Of a stretch of DNA of 64,000 bases, positions 51,142-59,066 are shown in pieces. The notes under the pieces are model-generated. The model searched no databases, was not told the origin of the DNA, and worked only from the letters and a program-made list of their open reading frames with translations. Origin of the DNA: Candidatus Leptofilum proximum (lineage in GTDB: Bacteria; Chloroflexota; Anaerolineae; Promineifilales; Promineifilaceae). Within the stretch, counting starts at the first letter, position 1, and every line of letters starts with the position of its first letter. The stretch lies in NCBI GenBank assembly GCA_016710325.1, contig JADJXK010000002.1, positions 5,456,001 to 5,520,000 on the forward strand, given 5' to 3'. Position numbers and translations under genes: made by a program.

Positions 51142-52176
51142 TTACGATTCCCCTTCCACCGCTTTGCCGGCCGCTTTCCAGGCCCGCCTGGCGTCTTCAT
51201 ACCCCATCTGGAACAGTTCTTCATGGCCTTCACGGGTATAGCGAATGATGCGGTCAACCGGAATGGCTTTTTGTGGGGCCACAATGATGGGTTCCGGCAG
51301 GGCGTGGTATTTGTCTTCCAAAATGTCGGGGATGCCATTGCCATCCTTGTCTTCCAGGTTGACCGCTTCGCCGCGCAGCTGGCTGAGCAGCAGGCGGTTG
51401 GTGGCTTGCAGCCGGGCGTTTTCCACCTGCAACCGTATCAGCTCGTTGATGCGGCGAAACATTTTCAGGTCGGATTGGAAAGAGGCCAGCAGCGCCCACT
51501 CCAGCATGGTGCTGGCCGCGGTGAGGATGTTTTTTGGCGTGGGCAGCTCTGCCCCACCCTCGTCACTTTCCCAGGGGGTCATGATAACCACCACAATTTC
51601 TTCCGCCCCGGCGTCGATGGCCGGACCGAGCGGCGTGTTGGCCACGGTAGCGCCATCCCAGTACAGCGTGTTGTTGAGCTGGGTGGCGGGGTAAACAATA
51701 GGGATGGAACAGCTGGCGATGATGTGGTTGAGTTCGATCTTTTCGCGGCGCATGCGGCTGGGGTAACTGTCGTCGCTGTTGCCAAAGACGTGCAGCTGGC
51801 CGCTGTTGATTTCCGTAGCCGTGACCCGCAGGTGAACGGCCGCTTCCGCCGAATTGATCCGTTCAAAATTGACCCAGCCCTGCTCCCGCAGGGTGCTGCG
51901 CAGCGGCGCGGTGTCCAGCAGATAGTTGCCGTCCAGCAAGTTCCAGTGATGCTTTTGCACATCCTCGGTAGTCAGCCGCTGCCACAGTGCCCAGAGCGAG
52001 CGGGAGTTGTGCCCGGAAGCAATTGCTGCGCCGTTGACCGCGCCAATCGAGGTACCGGCGACGATGTTGGGGAACCATTCATGCTCTTCCAGGAAGCGCA
52101 TGACGCCCACGTGGTATGCGCCACGGCCGCCTCCCCCGGAAAGAATCAAGGCGTTTTTGCGGGACTCAGTTGGCAT
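51142..52176 (-). CDS. Patatin-like phospholipase, paralogue 2
   Basis: A 344-residue paralogue of the next gene with GGGGRGAY, GTSIG and YWDGATV catalytic motifs at matching places. It differs by an insertion near residue 275, DKDGNGIPDILEDK, which looks like a calcium-binding loop (D-x-D-x-N-G-x-x-D). AAGGAGG lies 6 nt before the ATG at 52176; the frame upstream translates a repeat. It begins a two-gene unit with its paralogue downstream of a sensor kinase. Confidence 0.87.
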   Translation of the reverse strand: MPTESRKNALILSGGGGRGAYHVGVMRFLEEHEWFPNIVAGTSIGAVNGAAIASGHNSRSLWALWQRLTTEDVQKHHWNLLDGNYLLDTAPLRSTLREQGWVNFERINSAEAAVHLRVTATEINSGQLHVFGNSDDSYPSRMRREKIELNHIIASCSIPIVYPATQLNNTLYWDGATVANTPLGPAIDAGAEEIVVVIMTPWESDEGGAELPTPKNILTAASTMLEWALLASFQSDLKMFRRINELIRLQVENARLQATNRLLLSQLRGEAVNLEDKDGNGIPDILEDKYHALPEPIIVAPQKAIPVDRIIRYTREGHEELFQMGYEDARRAWKAAGKAVEGES

Positions 52177-52194
52177 CTTGTGCCTCCTTAACGA

Positions 52195-52242
52195 GGAGAT
52201 TGGAGATTGGAGATTGGCAAAAGTCTCCAATCTCCAATCTCC
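52195..52242. repeat. GGAGATTGGAGATTGG hairpin
   Basis: Perfect 19-bp arms (52195-52213 and 52224-52242) of GGAGATT units, between the sensor kinase stop and the patatin start. The same unit is found inside the glycosyltransferase gene at 5414-5487. Confidence 0.85.
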
Positions 52243-52254
52243 ACTTACTCATTG

Positions 52255-54516
52255 TTAACCGATGAGATAGGCGGGGCGAACGGCCGTTTCTCCGTCTACC
52301 ACATCCTCGGAACCAGGCGGCCGTACCGGCAGCACAATGTTAAACGCACTGCCCGGCAGCCGCTCCTCATCCTCCGCTTCCGACTCAACCCAGATGCGCC
52401 CCCCGTGGGCTTCAATCACGCCCTTGGCAATGGGCAGGCCCAAACCCGGCCCGGCGCCCTTAAACTTGGTGCTCCCGGTTGAGTGCAGCTGCGGATCGCC
52501 AATGCGGAAAAACTTCTCAAAAATCAGCGAGTGAAACTTGGGATCAATACCAATGCCCGTGTCCCGAATCACGATTTCCAGGAACTCTTCTTCGTTTTGG
52601 CCGGGCACGATGGACGCGCGCACATGAATACGGCCGCTGTCCGGCGTGTACTTCACGGCATTGCCCAACAAATTAGTAAACGACTGCACCAGCCGCTTAA
52701 AATCGGCATAGATGGGTGGCAAACTGTCTACTCCTTCCACCTCGTACAGGATGCGCCGCTCGCGCATGGCCTGGATCAACGGCTCGATGGCCAGCCGCAG
52801 CACCGTGTCCAGCCGCGTTTTGACAAAGGTCAGCTGCATGCCGTCCACGTCCAACTGGCTGGCGTCCAGCATAGCGGTGATCAGCCGCTCCAGCTGTAAC
52901 GTGGCCCGGTTGATATGCCCCACAATTTCTCGGGTTTGCTCGCGCGTCAGGGCATTTTCCTCGTTCATCGCCGACAAAATATCGGCGTAGCCCTTCACCT
53001 GGGTCAGCGGCGTGCGCAGCTCGTGCGAGGCAATCGTGATGAAGTCCGACTTTACCCGGTCCATGATTTCCAGCTTCTCGTTTTGCTCCACGAGGTCAAT
53101 GTTCAGGTAGCGAATGTGCTCATTTTGGATGTTGAGTTCACTAAACAGCCGGGCGTTTTGTAAAGCTACCACAGTCTGGTCTGCCAGGGTTTGCATTAGC
53201 TCCAGCTCGATGGGTTGGTAGGGAACGGCCGAAACCTTCGGCCCCACGGCAATCAGGCCCACAATATCTTCGCCGCTGCTCACCGGCACATACACTTCCA
53301 TTGTCATATCGGCCAGCCAGGTGCGCTCTTCCTCCCGCAGTCCTTTGAAGGCCGGGTTGAAGTCCAGCTCATACTGCAGCAGCGGCTGGTGTTGGGCCAC
53401 CAGCGTGTTGATGAACAAATCGTCATGGGCAAAGCGCACGGGATGCCGGGGCAGCACACCCATTGCCGGAATGGGATCAATTTCAAAACCGCCATCTTCC
53501 AAATGAGTCACCAACATCAACGCGCCGCGGTTGGTCTCCAGCAGTTCACTCAGCGTGCCCACAATGAGAATTGACAGCTGCTGCACGTCCAACGTTCGGG
53601 AAATGGCTTGGCTGTAATGGCGGACCACCTGCCCTGCGTTCACCCCCTCCCCGCGCAGGTAGCGGAAAACCACGTTGCTAATAAGGCGGCGGAATGGTTG
53701 GTACAGGAAGAAGCCCAGGGTAATGACCAGGGCAATCAAAATAGAGGTGAAGACGTCGTTGGTGCGGTTGATGGCCTCACCAAACTGAAAAACGATGATG
53801 ACCGACAAAATCAGCGGCAGCGCCGACAGCGTGTTGATGATGACAAAGGCAATGCCGCGCTGGGTGCGAGAACGCACATCAAAAATGCGGTAGGAAGAAA
53901 TGCCGTAGGCCAGCCCCACCATGCCCAAAAAGCGCAGCATCTGCCCGGCGATTATAAATCCCAGCTGGTCAAAAAACTGGATCAACTCGCCCAGAAAGAG
54001 GGTGGCAAGCACAGTGAACCAGAAGAGAAGCCGGTTGGCGTGCCAGGGAAACCGAGTTTTGCGATATTCGCGCCAGGTGGTGATGAGCAGGGCGCCAGAC
54101 AGGGCGCCCCAGGTGAGATACGCTGCCATCGTGCCGTTTGTCGGGCCTAGCGGCTGGCCACCGGGCAGGAGGAAGGTGCGGTTAGGTGTCAGCAAATTGA
54201 TGAGGAGAGTGGCGAGTACGGCCGTTCCTCCCAAAACCACATACCGCCGCTCCGGCTGCCAATCCAGGAAAGCGCTGGTGGTGCCCGCCAGGACACATAG
54301 CGAGAACAGCAGCACCATGGTCGGCAGGTTGGCCAGGGGGATGCTGGCCGCAAAAAAGAGCGAAAATTCCCAGATAATCGAAAAGATTAGCGTGGCCACC
54401 AGCCAGGATGCCTGATTCTTCTCTGGTCGGCGGCGAATTTGAGGCAAGATCAAAATCCCCGCGTAAAAGCCAGAGGCGATAAGTGGTAGGTAAAGGTTAG
54501 CCTGGTATGCGTTCAT
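52255..54516 (-). CDS. Multi-TM sensor histidine kinase with GAF domain
   Basis: A 753-residue membrane kinase. About eight TM helices fill residues 5-275, resembling the 7TM/N-terminal sensor of spore-type and Chloroflexota kinases. A GAF domain follows (about 300-460), then a short coiled coil, the phosphoacceptor H498 in FITIASHELRTPL, and an ATPase domain (NLLGNAVKY, RDTGIGIDP, GAGPGLGLPI). The start is ATG 54516; TTG 54528 is in frame but has no ribosome site either. No response regulator is next to it. It lies upstream of the two patatin genes on the same strand. Confidence 0.9.
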   Translation of the reverse strand: MNAYQANLYLPLIASGFYAGILILPQIRRRPEKNQASWLVATLIFSIIWEFSLFFAASIPLANLPTMVLLFSLCVLAGTTSAFLDWQPERRYVVLGGTAVLATLLINLLTPNRTFLLPGGQPLGPTNGTMAAYLTWGALSGALLITTWREYRKTRFPWHANRLLFWFTVLATLFLGELIQFFDQLGFIIAGQMLRFLGMVGLAYGISSYRIFDVRSRTQRGIAFVIINTLSALPLILSVIIVFQFGEAINRTNDVFTSILIALVITLGFFLYQPFRRLISNVVFRYLRGEGVNAGQVVRHYSQAISRTLDVQQLSILIVGTLSELLETNRGALMLVTHLEDGGFEIDPIPAMGVLPRHPVRFAHDDLFINTLVAQHQPLLQYELDFNPAFKGLREEERTWLADMTMEVYVPVSSGEDIVGLIAVGPKVSAVPYQPIELELMQTLADQTVVALQNARLFSELNIQNEHIRYLNIDLVEQNEKLEIMDRVKSDFITIASHELRTPLTQVKGYADILSAMNEENALTREQTREIVGHINRATLQLERLITAMLDASQLDVDGMQLTFVKTRLDTVLRLAIEPLIQAMRERRILYEVEGVDSLPPIYADFKRLVQSFTNLLGNAVKYTPDSGRIHVRASIVPGQNEEEFLEIVIRDTGIGIDPKFHSLIFEKFFRIGDPQLHSTGSTKFKGAGPGLGLPIAKGVIEAHGGRIWVESEAEDEERLPGSAFNIVLPVRPPGSEDVVDGETAVRPAYLIG

Positions 54517-54802
54517 GAAAGCGAGCAATTGAACTGTGCCGGACAGGAAAAACTATTCATGGGCTGGTGGGCGGGCAAAGACTTGGTCATAGGTCAACAG
54601 GTAGGCCTATTGTAATGGTTGGCACATCTCGTGGCAATTGGCTTTGGGGGAATAGGACCAGTGTACCAACAGACTTATAGAAATGAGGGGTCTTTTGAAG
54701 TTCGTAGGATTTTGCATGAAATGTGAAACGTGACCAGAGCGGCATCACATTTCACGCTTCGCGGCTTGCCAATCTCCCGAATTCCTGAAGAACCACTGTA
54801 AC
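54517..54802. other. Gap between sensor kinase and tRNA-Ser
   Basis: No supported gene. It contains copy D of the hairpin element (54687-54793) next to the tRNA terminator; otherwise I see nothing definite. Confidence 0.5.
54687..54793. repeat. GTGAAACGTGA long-hairpin element, copy D (diverged)
   Basis: A shorter, diverged copy: outer arms GGGGTCTTTTGAAGTTCG and CCCGAATTCCTGAAGAACC, inner ATGTGAAACGTGA and TCACATTTCACGC arms. It lies 9 bp past the terminator of tRNA-Ser. Confidence 0.7.
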
Positions 54803-54829
54803 AAAAAAAGCGCAGCCATCTGCTGCGCT
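54803..54829 (-). terminator. Terminator of tRNA-Ser
   Basis: On the minus strand AGCGCAGC and GCTGCGCT form an 8-bp stem with a 5-nt loop followed by seven T, 9 nt after the tRNA. Confidence 0.88.
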
Positions 54830-54837
54830 TATTGAGG

Positions 54838-54922
54838 CGGAGAGGGCGGGATTCGAACCCGCGATACCTTCCGGTATACACGCTTTCCAAGCGTGCGCAC
54901 TAAGCCTCTATGCGACCTCTCC
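54838..54922 (-). tRNA. tRNA-Ser (anticodon GGA)
   Basis: An 85-nt tRNA read on the minus strand. A 7-bp acceptor stem GGAGAGG/CCTCTCC, a 5-bp anticodon stem CACGC/GCGTG with loop TTGGAAA (anticodon GGA, reading UCC and UCU), a long variable arm ATACC/GGTAT, and a T-arm GCGGG-TTCGAAT-CCCGC are all visible. The long variable arm is the class II hallmark of serine tRNAs. The 3' CCA is not encoded. A strong terminator follows. Confidence 0.95.
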
Positions 54923-54969
54923 GAACCGAAAGGGAATTATAGTGCGAGATGGCAGGTTTGCAAGTGAAA

Positions 54970-56577
54970 TTACCAGCCTACGGCCGTACCATCATTCCGC
55001 GGTTCACTGCCACCAATCAGCACACCGCTGGCCGGATCGCGCACGATCACCTGGCCGCCGCCATAGTGCAGCGGCTTGCCTTTTTCCCACAGCTCATGGC
55101 CGCGCTGCTGCAAATTGTGGCGGATGTCGTCGGGAACGGCCGTTTCCAGCGCCACTTGTTTGTTCTCCAGCCAGTTAAACCGGGGTGCATCCAGCGCCGT
55201 TTGGGGGTCCATAGCAAAGTCAACCAGGTTCACCCCCACCTGCAGATGGCCCTGCGGCTGCATAAAACCGCCCATCACGCCAAAGCTGCTCCACGCCTGG
55301 CCATCTCTGGTGATGAAGCCGGGGATGATGGTGTGATACGGCCGTTTGCCCGGTGCCGCTTCGTTGGCATGGCCCGGCTCCAGGCTAAAGTTGGCCCCAC
55401 GATTTTGCAGCTGGACCCCGGTGCGGCCCGCCGTGATGCCGCTGCCAAAGCCCATGTACAAACTTTGAATCCAGCTCACCATGTTGCCATTCCCGTCTGC
55501 AACGGTCAGATACACTGTGTCGCCGTGGGTTTGGGGGGAGCCGGGCGTGGGCTGCAAGGCTTTGTCTGGCTGAATAAGTCCGTAGCGGGGGCGCGTGTAG
55601 CTGTCGCTCAGCAGCGCCTCAACCGGCACGTTCACCTGCCGCGGATCGGCGATGGTGGCGTGGGCATCGGCAAAGGCCAGCTTCATGGCTTCGATGAGGG
55701 CGTGGTAATAATCGGCCGTACCGTAGCCCAGGGCAGGCAAATCAAACTGCCGGGCGATGTTAAGCGCCAGCAGGGCGGTCAGCCCCTGCCCGTTGGGCGG
55801 AATCTCATGAAACACAAAGCCATCCCGGTAAGCCACGCTGATTGGTTCGACCCATTCCGCCTGGTATGCTGCCAGATCGTCCTGCGTCAGCACGCCGCCA
55901 TCGGCCTGCACCGCCTCGGCAATCTGGCGGCCGATGTCACCCAGGTAAAACGCATCGTAGCCCTTGTCGGCGATGGTTTGTAGGGTGGTGGCAAATTCGG
56001 GGTTACGGAACAGTTCGGCGGCGTGGGGGGAACGGCCGTCGGGCAGCCACACCCGTTTGGAATCGGGCAGACGGCTCATCTTTTCCGTAGAAAGTGCCCA
56101 GGAACGGGCAATGCGCTGGCTCACCGGGTAGCCATCGCGGGCATAGGCAATGGGTTGGCGCAGCAGCGTGTCCAGCCCCAGGCTGCCAAATCGTTCCAGT
56201 GCCAGCTGCCAGCCGCGCAGACTGCCTGGTACCGTTACAGCCAGGCCACCAATGGCGGGGAAGCTGGTATGGCCCTGGCGGCGCACCAGATCGGCCGTCA
56301 GGGCCCGTGGCGCCGGGCCGCTGGCGTTAAGGCCATAAAGTTTCCCCTCATCGGCCTGCCAGATGAGGGCAAAGGCATCCCCACCAATGCCCGTGGAGCA
56401 GGGTTCGACGACACACAGGGTGGCCACGGCCGCAATGGCGGCATCCACGGCGTTGCCGCCCGCTTTCAGAACATCCAGTCCCGCCTGGGCCGCCAGGGGT
56501 TGGCTGGTGGCCACCATGCCATTGCGGCCAATGATGTTGGAACGTCGGCTGGGGAAGGCAAAATCCTCAAAATTCAT
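54970..56577 (-). CDS. Gamma-glutamyltransferase family protein, paralogue 2
   Basis: A 535-residue Ntn-hydrolase. The predicted autoprocessing nucleophile is T354 in HGDTVYLTVADGNGN. GGNAVDAAIAAVATLCVVEPCSTGIGGD (quoted in part), ANFSLEPGH, PYHTIIPGF and MGGFMQPQGH are conserved blocks that are closer to typical gamma-glutamyltransferases than those of the paralogue at 12772. No signal peptide is seen, so it is probably cytoplasmic. AAGGAAA precedes the ATG at 56577. Divergent from lexA across a short region. The reaction on glutathione or another gamma-glutamyl or acylase substrate is not decided by sequence. Confidence 0.88.
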   Translation of the reverse strand: MNFEDFAFPSRRSNIIGRNGMVATSQPLAAQAGLDVLKAGGNAVDAAIAAVATLCVVEPCSTGIGGDAFALIWQADEGKLYGLNASGPAPRALTADLVRRQGHTSFPAIGGLAVTVPGSLRGWQLALERFGSLGLDTLLRQPIAYARDGYPVSQRIARSWALSTEKMSRLPDSKRVWLPDGRSPHAAELFRNPEFATTLQTIADKGYDAFYLGDIGRQIAEAVQADGGVLTQDDLAAYQAEWVEPISVAYRDGFVFHEIPPNGQGLTALLALNIARQFDLPALGYGTADYYHALIEAMKLAFADAHATIADPRQVNVPVEALLSDSYTRPRYGLIQPDKALQPTPGSPQTHGDTVYLTVADGNGNMVSWIQSLYMGFGSGITAGRTGVQLQNRGANFSLEPGHANEAAPGKRPYHTIIPGFITRDGQAWSSFGVMGGFMQPQGHLQVGVNLVDFAMDPQTALDAPRFNWLENKQVALETAVPDDIRHNLQQRGHELWEKGKPLHYGGGQVIVRDPASGVLIGGSEPRNDGTAVGW

Positions 56578-56624
56578 GTGGTTTCCTTAAATAATTGTAC
56601 CAGATACGGCAGCGCAAATTTGGC

Positions 56625-56653
56625 TTGACACCGAACAGGTGTTCGTGTATACT
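56625..56653 (+). promoter_or_regulatory. lexA promoter
   Basis: TTGACA at 56625-56630, a 17-bp spacer and TATACT at 56648-56653. The LexA operator fills the spacer. Confidence 0.85.
56632..56645. promoter_or_regulatory. LexA operator (SOS box)
   Basis: CGAACAGGTGTTCG, a perfect match to the Gram-positive consensus CGAAC-RNRY-GTTCG. It lies between -35 and -10, so LexA should repress its own gene. Confidence 0.88.
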
Positions 56654-56764
56654 CCGGTACAGAACAAATGAGCGATTGTCATAATCCATTTGTTTATCAC
56701 TATTACACCAGTTAGTTTACCAGATACTCAGGTATTGCGGCAGACAGCACAGGAGTTGGGCAAA

Positions 56765-57469
56765 ATGGCCAAAAAATCATTATCCGAACGGCAAAAGAAT
56801 ATATTGGCGTACATTGAAGAGTACGTTGCCGAATTTGGACGCCCTCCGACTATTCGCGAAATTGGCGGCGCGGTCAATATTAGTTCAACCTCGGTGGTGA
56901 ACTACAATTTAACCAAGCTCAAAGAAAGAGGGCTTTTGGAACGGGATGCCGAAGTTTCGCGCGGGCTGCGTCTCACGGAAAAGGTAACGGCGGCCACGGA
57001 ACAGATGAAGCAGTCTGTGGGCAAGGCGATGGAAAAGGCCAGTACGGCCGTTGGCAGCGTCTTCCGTGTGCCGTTGATCGGTAACATTGTTGCTGGTTCG
57101 CCTATTGAAGTCGGTAACGACGGTGATTTTTCCGTCTACGATGACGAGGATGCTGTCGAGTTGGGCAGTTCCATGATCCCTGGGCGACACGACAATTTGT
57201 ATGCACTGCGCGTCAGTGGGGATTCAATGATCGACGCGATGGTCAACGACGGTGATATTGTCATCATGCGCAACGAAAACGAAGCGCGTAACGGGGACAT
57301 GGTGGCGGCCTGGCTTAGCGATGGCACCACCACCTTAAAGTATTTCTATCGCGAAAATGACAAGATTCGTCTCCAGCCTGCCAACCCCACCATGGAACCT
57401 ATTTATGTGGATCCCGAGGATGTGCAGGTGCAAGGCAAGGTGATGATGGTGCTGCGCCAGACCGCGTAG
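56765..57469 (+). CDS. lexA: SOS repressor LexA
   Basis: A 234-residue repressor with peptidase activity. The N-terminal winged helix (residues about 1-66: LSERQKNILAYIEEYV, PPTIREIGGAVNIS) binds SOS boxes. The C-terminal S24 peptidase holds the Ala-Gly cleavage site A110-G111 in IVAGSPIE, the nucleophile S154 in RVSGDSM and the general base K192 in TTLKYF. A linker of about 25 extra residues (KVTAATEQMKQSVGK...) lengthens it beyond the usual 200-210. ATG 56765 has AGGAG 9 nt upstream. Autoregulation is indicated by the operator in its promoter. A terminator follows. Confidence 0.96.
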   Translation: MAKKSLSERQKNILAYIEEYVAEFGRPPTIREIGGAVNISSTSVVNYNLTKLKERGLLERDAEVSRGLRLTEKVTAATEQMKQSVGKAMEKASTAVGSVFRVPLIGNIVAGSPIEVGNDGDFSVYDDEDAVELGSSMIPGRHDNLYALRVSGDSMIDAMVNDGDIVIMRNENEARNGDMVAAWLSDGTTTLKYFYRENDKIRLQPANPTMEPIYVDPEDVQVQGKVMMVLRQTA

Positions 57470-57489
57470 CAGAAAATGTTGGTTAGTGG

Positions 57490-57520
57490 TGGACGGCCGT
57501 TTACGCCGTCCATTTTTTTT
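57490..57520 (+). terminator. Rho-independent terminator after lexA
   Basis: TGGACGGC and GCCGTCCA form an 8-bp stem followed by eight T. The stem itself includes one ACGGCCGT copy. Confidence 0.88.
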
Positions 57521-57531
57521 ATCAATTTACT

Positions 57532-57545
57532 AGAACAAATGTGCG
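57532..57545. promoter_or_regulatory. Degenerate LexA-like site upstream of FtsK-like gene
   Basis: AGAACAAATGTGCG is 13 of 14 identical to a sequence at 56661-56674 just after the lexA promoter. It keeps the GAAC half-site and spacing of the SOS box, but the second half is GTGCG rather than GTTCG. Possible weak LexA site. Confidence 0.35.
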
Positions 57546-57573
57546 CTTTTGCGTACTCCCCTGGATACAGACT

Positions 57574-58824
57574 ATGAGTGAAAAAGAAACGTGGCAGAAA
57601 ATGGACAAGGAAGAACGTCTGCGCCACCAGCTAGAAGTTCAATCCCGGCAGATCGAACGTGTCTTTTCCACCCATCAGGTTTCGGCACGTGTGGCTGGCG
57701 GGCAGGTAGAAACACAGTCTATTCGCTTTGATTTGCAATCCCACCTGGAGTCAGGCATTCATCGCTTGCGCGGCTTGAAGCAAGATCTGTTGTCGGTGCT
57801 GGGCGTGGCGGATGTGTCACTGGTGAAAGATGACAAGGGGCAGTGGCGGTTGGACATCATGCGGCCGCATGAACCGCCCGTGGCTTTGCTGGACTTGCTG
57901 CCGCTGCTGCCGGACCTGCCGGAAAGTACGGCCGTCCTCGGCCTCGATGAAGAAGGCGCGCCCCTGCTGCTGCCACTTGCCGATGCCAACATGACGCACG
58001 TTTTGGTGGCAGGCACGGCGGGCTCAGGCAAAACGTCCCTGCTGCGCACGATTGCCGTTTCCCTGGCAATGACCAATCGCCAATCCAAGCTCCAACTGCT
58101 GGTGATCGATCCTGACCGCCCCGGCAAGCAGAACCGCCAGCTGGCGCCGCTTATGTTTTTGCCTCACCTGCTCAGCCAGGTAATTCCCGAGCCCGAGGAA
58201 GGGCGTAATGCACTGCAAGTCCTGGTTGAGGAGATGCACCACCGGCTGAATCATGAAACGGTGCGCCCTACCATTGTCGCCCTCATTGATAACGTGGAAG
58301 CGCTTGTTGCCTTTGCGGCCGACGATGTGCTGGCGTCTTTGGCGGCGCTGCTGCAGCGTGGGGCTGATGCGGGGATTCACCTGGTGTTAGGCACCAGTCA
58401 ACCCGCGGCCGAATGGCTGAGCAGCGTCATGCGGACCAATTTGCCGCTGCGTCTGGTGGGTCAGGTGCAGGATGAGGCGGAATCTTTGGCGGCAACGGCC
58501 GTTCCCGCCGCGGAAGCTCAACTTTTGCTCGGCCAGGGCGATTTTCTGGCGGTCATCGACGATACGCAGGCTCATTTCCAGGCAGCGTTTATTGGCAATT
58601 ACGATCTGCACCTGACGCTGGCTACGATTCATCGTAACCGTCCACGCCCGCTGCTGGCCCAGCCCTTGCAGTTGAATGCGGCCGGTGAAGTTATTGCGGG
58701 TCAAGAACCAATTGTGTGGCAGCGCCAGGAAGAGTCGCCGGTGTGGGATGTCGCTGGTGCCGAGGTGGATGAGGAACTGGTTGATAATGAAGGGCCGGAA
58801 GATTTTCCGGAACGTGATGAATAG
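57574..58824 (+). CDS. FtsK/SpoIIIE-like ATPase
   Basis: A 416-residue cytoplasmic ATPase with the FtsK-type motor only. Residues 10-30 may form a coiled coil; 35-115 resemble the FtsK alpha domain, and the motor follows with P-loop GTAGSGKT at 147-154 in VLVAGTAGSGKTSLL, LLVIDPDRP, the VEEMHHRL element that matches the family's EEMxRRY, and a Walker B in IVALIDNVEAL. There is no membrane domain and no gamma DNA-reading domain, so it is not the divisome FtsK. The start is tentative (ATG 57574; no ribosome site). It is placed after lexA and directly before a small gene. Confidence 0.75.
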   Translation: MSEKETWQKMDKEERLRHQLEVQSRQIERVFSTHQVSARVAGGQVETQSIRFDLQSHLESGIHRLRGLKQDLLSVLGVADVSLVKDDKGQWRLDIMRPHEPPVALLDLLPLLPDLPESTAVLGLDEEGAPLLLPLADANMTHVLVAGTAGSGKTSLLRTIAVSLAMTNRQSKLQLLVIDPDRPGKQNRQLAPLMFLPHLLSQVIPEPEEGRNALQVLVEEMHHRLNHETVRPTIVALIDNVEALVAFAADDVLASLAALLQRGADAGIHLVLGTSQPAAEWLSSVMRTNLPLRLVGQVQDEAESLAATAVPAAEAQLLLGQGDFLAVIDDTQAHFQAAFIGNYDLHLTLATIHRNRPRPLLAQPLQLNAAGEVIAGQEPIVWQRQEESPVWDVAGAEVDEELVDNEGPEDFPERDE

Positions 58825-58838
58825 GAGGATTGTTTAGG

Positions 58839-59063
58839 ATGAACGTAGGCATGTTGTGGCTGGATGATGATCGCAGCCGCAGTTTGGAGGAAAAAGTAAG
58901 CCGGGCTGTGGAATATTACCAGGAAAAGTACGGGCGTTTCCCCGATACCTGCCTGGTAAACTCAACGATGTTAAAGGATGAAACAAAAGTGGGGAAGGTG
59001 AACGTCCAGCCGATTGCCAATATTTTGCCGCACCACTTTTGGCTGGGAATGAACACCAACTGA
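58839..59063 (+). CDS. Small conserved-looking partner of FtsK-like ATPase
   Basis: A 74-residue protein without TM helix. It starts with MLWLDDD, has a helical AVEYYQEKYGRFPDTCLV segment with one Cys, and ends with INPHHFW-type residues (NILPHHFWLG). I do not recognise the family. AGGAGG lies 10 nt before the ATG and only 14 nt separate it from the stop of the FtsK-like gene, so the pair is an operon. The WLDDD and PHHFW ends look like conserved motifs, perhaps for metal or protein binding, but this is inference. Confidence 0.65.
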   Translation: MNVGMLWLDDDRSRSLEEKVSRAVEYYQEKYGRFPDTCLVNSTMLKDETKVGKVNVQPIANILPHHFWLGMNTN

Positions 59064-59066
59064 AGA

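Noticed and set aside
54838..54922. tRNA-Ser as an integration site
   Set aside because: No integrase and no repeat of the tRNA 3' end is found in the window.
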